A stretch of DNA of 6,586 bases from Nitrospirota bacterium (lineage in GTDB: Bacteria > Nitrospirota > Nitrospiria > Nitrospirales > Nitrospiraceae): assembly GCA_004296865.1 (NCBI GenBank), contig SCVQ01000221.1, positions 1 to 6,586 of the forward strand, given 5' to 3'. This document shows positions 5,433 to 6,586 of this stretch, in pieces. The notes beneath the pieces were generated by a model. That model had not been told where the DNA came from and did no database searches. It saw only the letters and a program-made list of their open reading frames with translations. The position numbers and the translations under genes are program-made. How positions within the stretch are numbered: the first letter of the stretch is position 1; every line of letters begins with the position of its first letter.

Positions 5433-6275
5433 ATGCCGCTTGAAGATGACTTCTGTGACATCATCAAGAAAGCCCGTATGGGGCAAGGGCTGGCCGTGGG
5501 CGAATTGGCCCAAAAGACCGGTCTGCCTGAGACCGACATTGCAGCGCTCGAGCGCGGAAGCCGGACGCCGGTCCGCAAAGAGGTCGAGGCGTTGGCTGCG
5601 GGACTCGGACTGAAGCCCGCCGCATTGGCCGCAATCGTTTTAGACGGGTGGGAACCGGAGGGGACGCCTGCCGGAGTCAGCGTGGAAACCGTGATGGGGG
5701 ACATCGGCGGCTATGCGGTCAAGGGTTATGTGGTACATGATTCGGGCGAGGCCCTCTTCGTCGACACGGCGTACAATCCCACGGCTATGCTAGAGATCCT
5801 ACAGCGGCTGGGCCTCCGCCTCACAGGGATCTGCTTGACCCACGGCCATGCCGACCATGCCGAGGGGCTGCACGTCATCCTGGACCGTTGGCCTGTGCCC
5901 GTCTACTTGGGGAGGGCCGATGAGCCGCTGCTCTCGTGGCGCCCGTCCAAAGAGCGGTTGACGTCGCCGGAGGATGGACGGACGATTCCTGTGGGACGTT
6001 GCACCGTCCGCTGTCTGGCGACACCGGGCCATACGCCGGGCGGCACCTGTTATCGAGTGGAGCAGGGGCCCCACGATATCTGTTTCGTTGGAGACACGCT
6101 GTTTGCCGGCTCCATCGGGCGGGCCAATCCGTTCTCGCTCTACCCGGTCCATCTGGAATCCGTGCGCCGGCGTCTGTTGACGCTGCCGCCCCGCACCATT
6201 TTGTTTCCCGGTCACGGGCCGGCCACCACAGTGGCCGAGGAAGTCGCGCATAATCCATTCGGGAGCGCAGCCTGA
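5433..6275 (+). CDS. XRE-type helix-turn-helix fused to a metallo-beta-lactamase-fold hydrolase
   Basis: This 280-residue protein has two parts. Residues 7-68 form a clear XRE/Cro helix-turn-helix (IIKKARMGQGLAVGELAQKT, then GLPETDIAALERGSRTPVRK and LAAGLGLKPAAL). Residues about 82-275 form a metallo-beta-lactamase fold of the glyoxalase-II type. Zinc ligands are THGHADH (His137, His139, Asp141, His142), His200 in TPGHTPGG, Asp221 in GDTLFAGSIGR and His261 in FPGHGPATT, so two metals can bind. The C-terminus ends in HNPFG as in GloB/YcbL-like enzymes. The substrate is unknown. The fused DNA-binding domain suggests a regulator that senses or processes a metabolite, but the HTH might serve another role. 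The ATG has no strong ribosome site; a start at the internal ATG (5478) would cut into the HTH. The next gene begins two bases after the stop. Confidence 0.9.
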   Translation: MPLEDDFCDIIKKARMGQGLAVGELAQKTGLPETDIAALERGSRTPVRKEVEALAAGLGLKPAALAAIVLDGWEPEGTPAGVSVETVMGDIGGYAVKGYVVHDSGEALFVDTAYNPTAMLEILQRLGLRLTGICLTHGHADHAEGLHVILDRWPVPVYLGRADEPLLSWRPSKERLTSPEDGRTIPVGRCTVRCLATPGHTPGGTCYRVEQGPHDICFVGDTLFAGSIGRANPFSLYPVHLESVRRRLLTLPPRTILFPGHGPATTVAEEVAHNPFGSAA

Positions 6276-6277
6276 GT

Positions 6278-6586
6278 ATGGACCACGAACGCCAGGAGCC
6301 CCGGCGCCAGCGCGATCATCAGTTCGACATGATCGATCTGGGTCGCTTCGACGAAGGCGCGTCGTTTGTCGCCGAGCCGGGGCCGGACCAGCGGCAACGT
6401 GCGGATTGGGCGGTCCCTCTGGCGCTCTTCGTGGCGACGGTCTTCACGACCCTCTGGGCCGGGGCCTACCAAACGAATACGAGCCCGCTGCTCGGCGCCT
6501 GGCAGTTTCTCATCAACGACCCGGCTGTGCTCTGGAAGGGTCTGCCCTTCGCGGGGACGTTGCTGGCGATCCTGGTGACGCACGAG
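6278..6586 (+). CDS. Site-2 protease family (M50) membrane metalloprotease, N-terminal part (3' truncated)
   Basis: There are 103 residues before the window ends. A charged cytoplasmic-looking N-terminus (1-42, rich in Arg, Asp, Glu and Gln) is followed by a membrane segment (WAVPLALFVATVFTTLWAGA, 44-63). A second hydrophobic stretch, FAGTLLAILV (91-100), runs into THE at the very end. That final HE is where the M50 zinc motif HExxH (usually HELGHY) would begin, and 'LPF..TLLAILVTHE' is the usual lead-in of this family. Site-2 proteases cut substrates within membranes. The start two bases after the hydrolase stop, with GGAG at 6262-6265 twelve bases upstream, suggests cotranscription. The call depends on the motif completing beyond the window. 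Confidence 0.75.
   Translation, partial: MDHERQEPRRQRDHQFDMIDLGRFDEGASFVAEPGPDQRQRADWAVPLALFVATVFTTLWAGAYQTNTSPLLGAWQFLINDPAVLWKGLPFAGTLLAILVTHE

Noticed and set aside
5799..6251. 150-residue minus-strand open frame under the hydrolase gene
   Set aside because: It mirrors the metal-binding region of a clearly real gene; Arg/Gly/Pro-rich composition marks it as a shadow.
1..6586. CRISPR array, tRNA or rRNA genes, insertion sequence
   Set aside because: No regularly spaced repeats, cloverleaf-like sequence or transposase/integrase motif was found on either strand by eye.

Overview
The window looks like chromosomal DNA from a GC-rich Gram-negative bacterium. The paired secreted M16 peptidases, the HTH/metallo-hydrolase and the site-2 protease resemble what I know from Nitrospira-type genomes. 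This assignment is an inference from protein style, not a database match. All recognisable genes are on the + strand.

Layout. (1) 1-1972: the end of one M16 zinc-peptidase-family gene overlaps a complete second M16 gene by four bases (ATGA). The pair looks like a split-active-site heterodimer. The second gene has lost the zinc motif but keeps the R/Y pair, whereas the first has lost the Tyr of that pair. (2) 1973-2314: a 342-base non-coding spacer with an 88-base imperfect palindrome (2007-2094), followed by a possible promoter. (3) 2315-4480: a two-gene restriction-modification cassette of visibly lower GC. It encodes an amino-group DNA methyltransferase with DPFAGVGTT and TSPPY motifs, and an Eco29kI-type GIY-YIG restriction endonuclease with all six expected catalytic positions. 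(4) 4565-5361: a small AF2212/DUF104-like antitoxin gene with no toxin beside it, then a macro-domain (ADP-ribose-binding) protein. (5) 5433-6586: an unusual fusion of an XRE-type helix-turn-helix with a glyoxalase-II-like metallo-beta-lactamase-fold hydrolase. Two bases later comes the start of an M50 site-2 protease, cut by the window end inside its HExxH motif.

How the parts relate. The M16 pair probably acts in the periplasm. The R-M genes form one defence unit and the low GC suggests transfer. Hand counts give 28/60 G+C at 3421-3480, 30/60 at 2401-2460 and 30/60 at 4021-4080, against 43/60 at 1501-1560 and 41/60 at 5881-5940. Characterised Eco29kI cuts CCGCGG and is partnered by a C5-cytosine methylase. 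Here the partner has an SPPY amino-methyltransferase motif, which predicts N4-methylcytosine protection instead. Reading by eye I found no CCGCGG in this window. The antitoxin-like gene, macro protein and HTH-hydrolase have no demonstrable functional link to the R-M pair.

I saw no tRNA, rRNA, CRISPR array, transposase or integrase.
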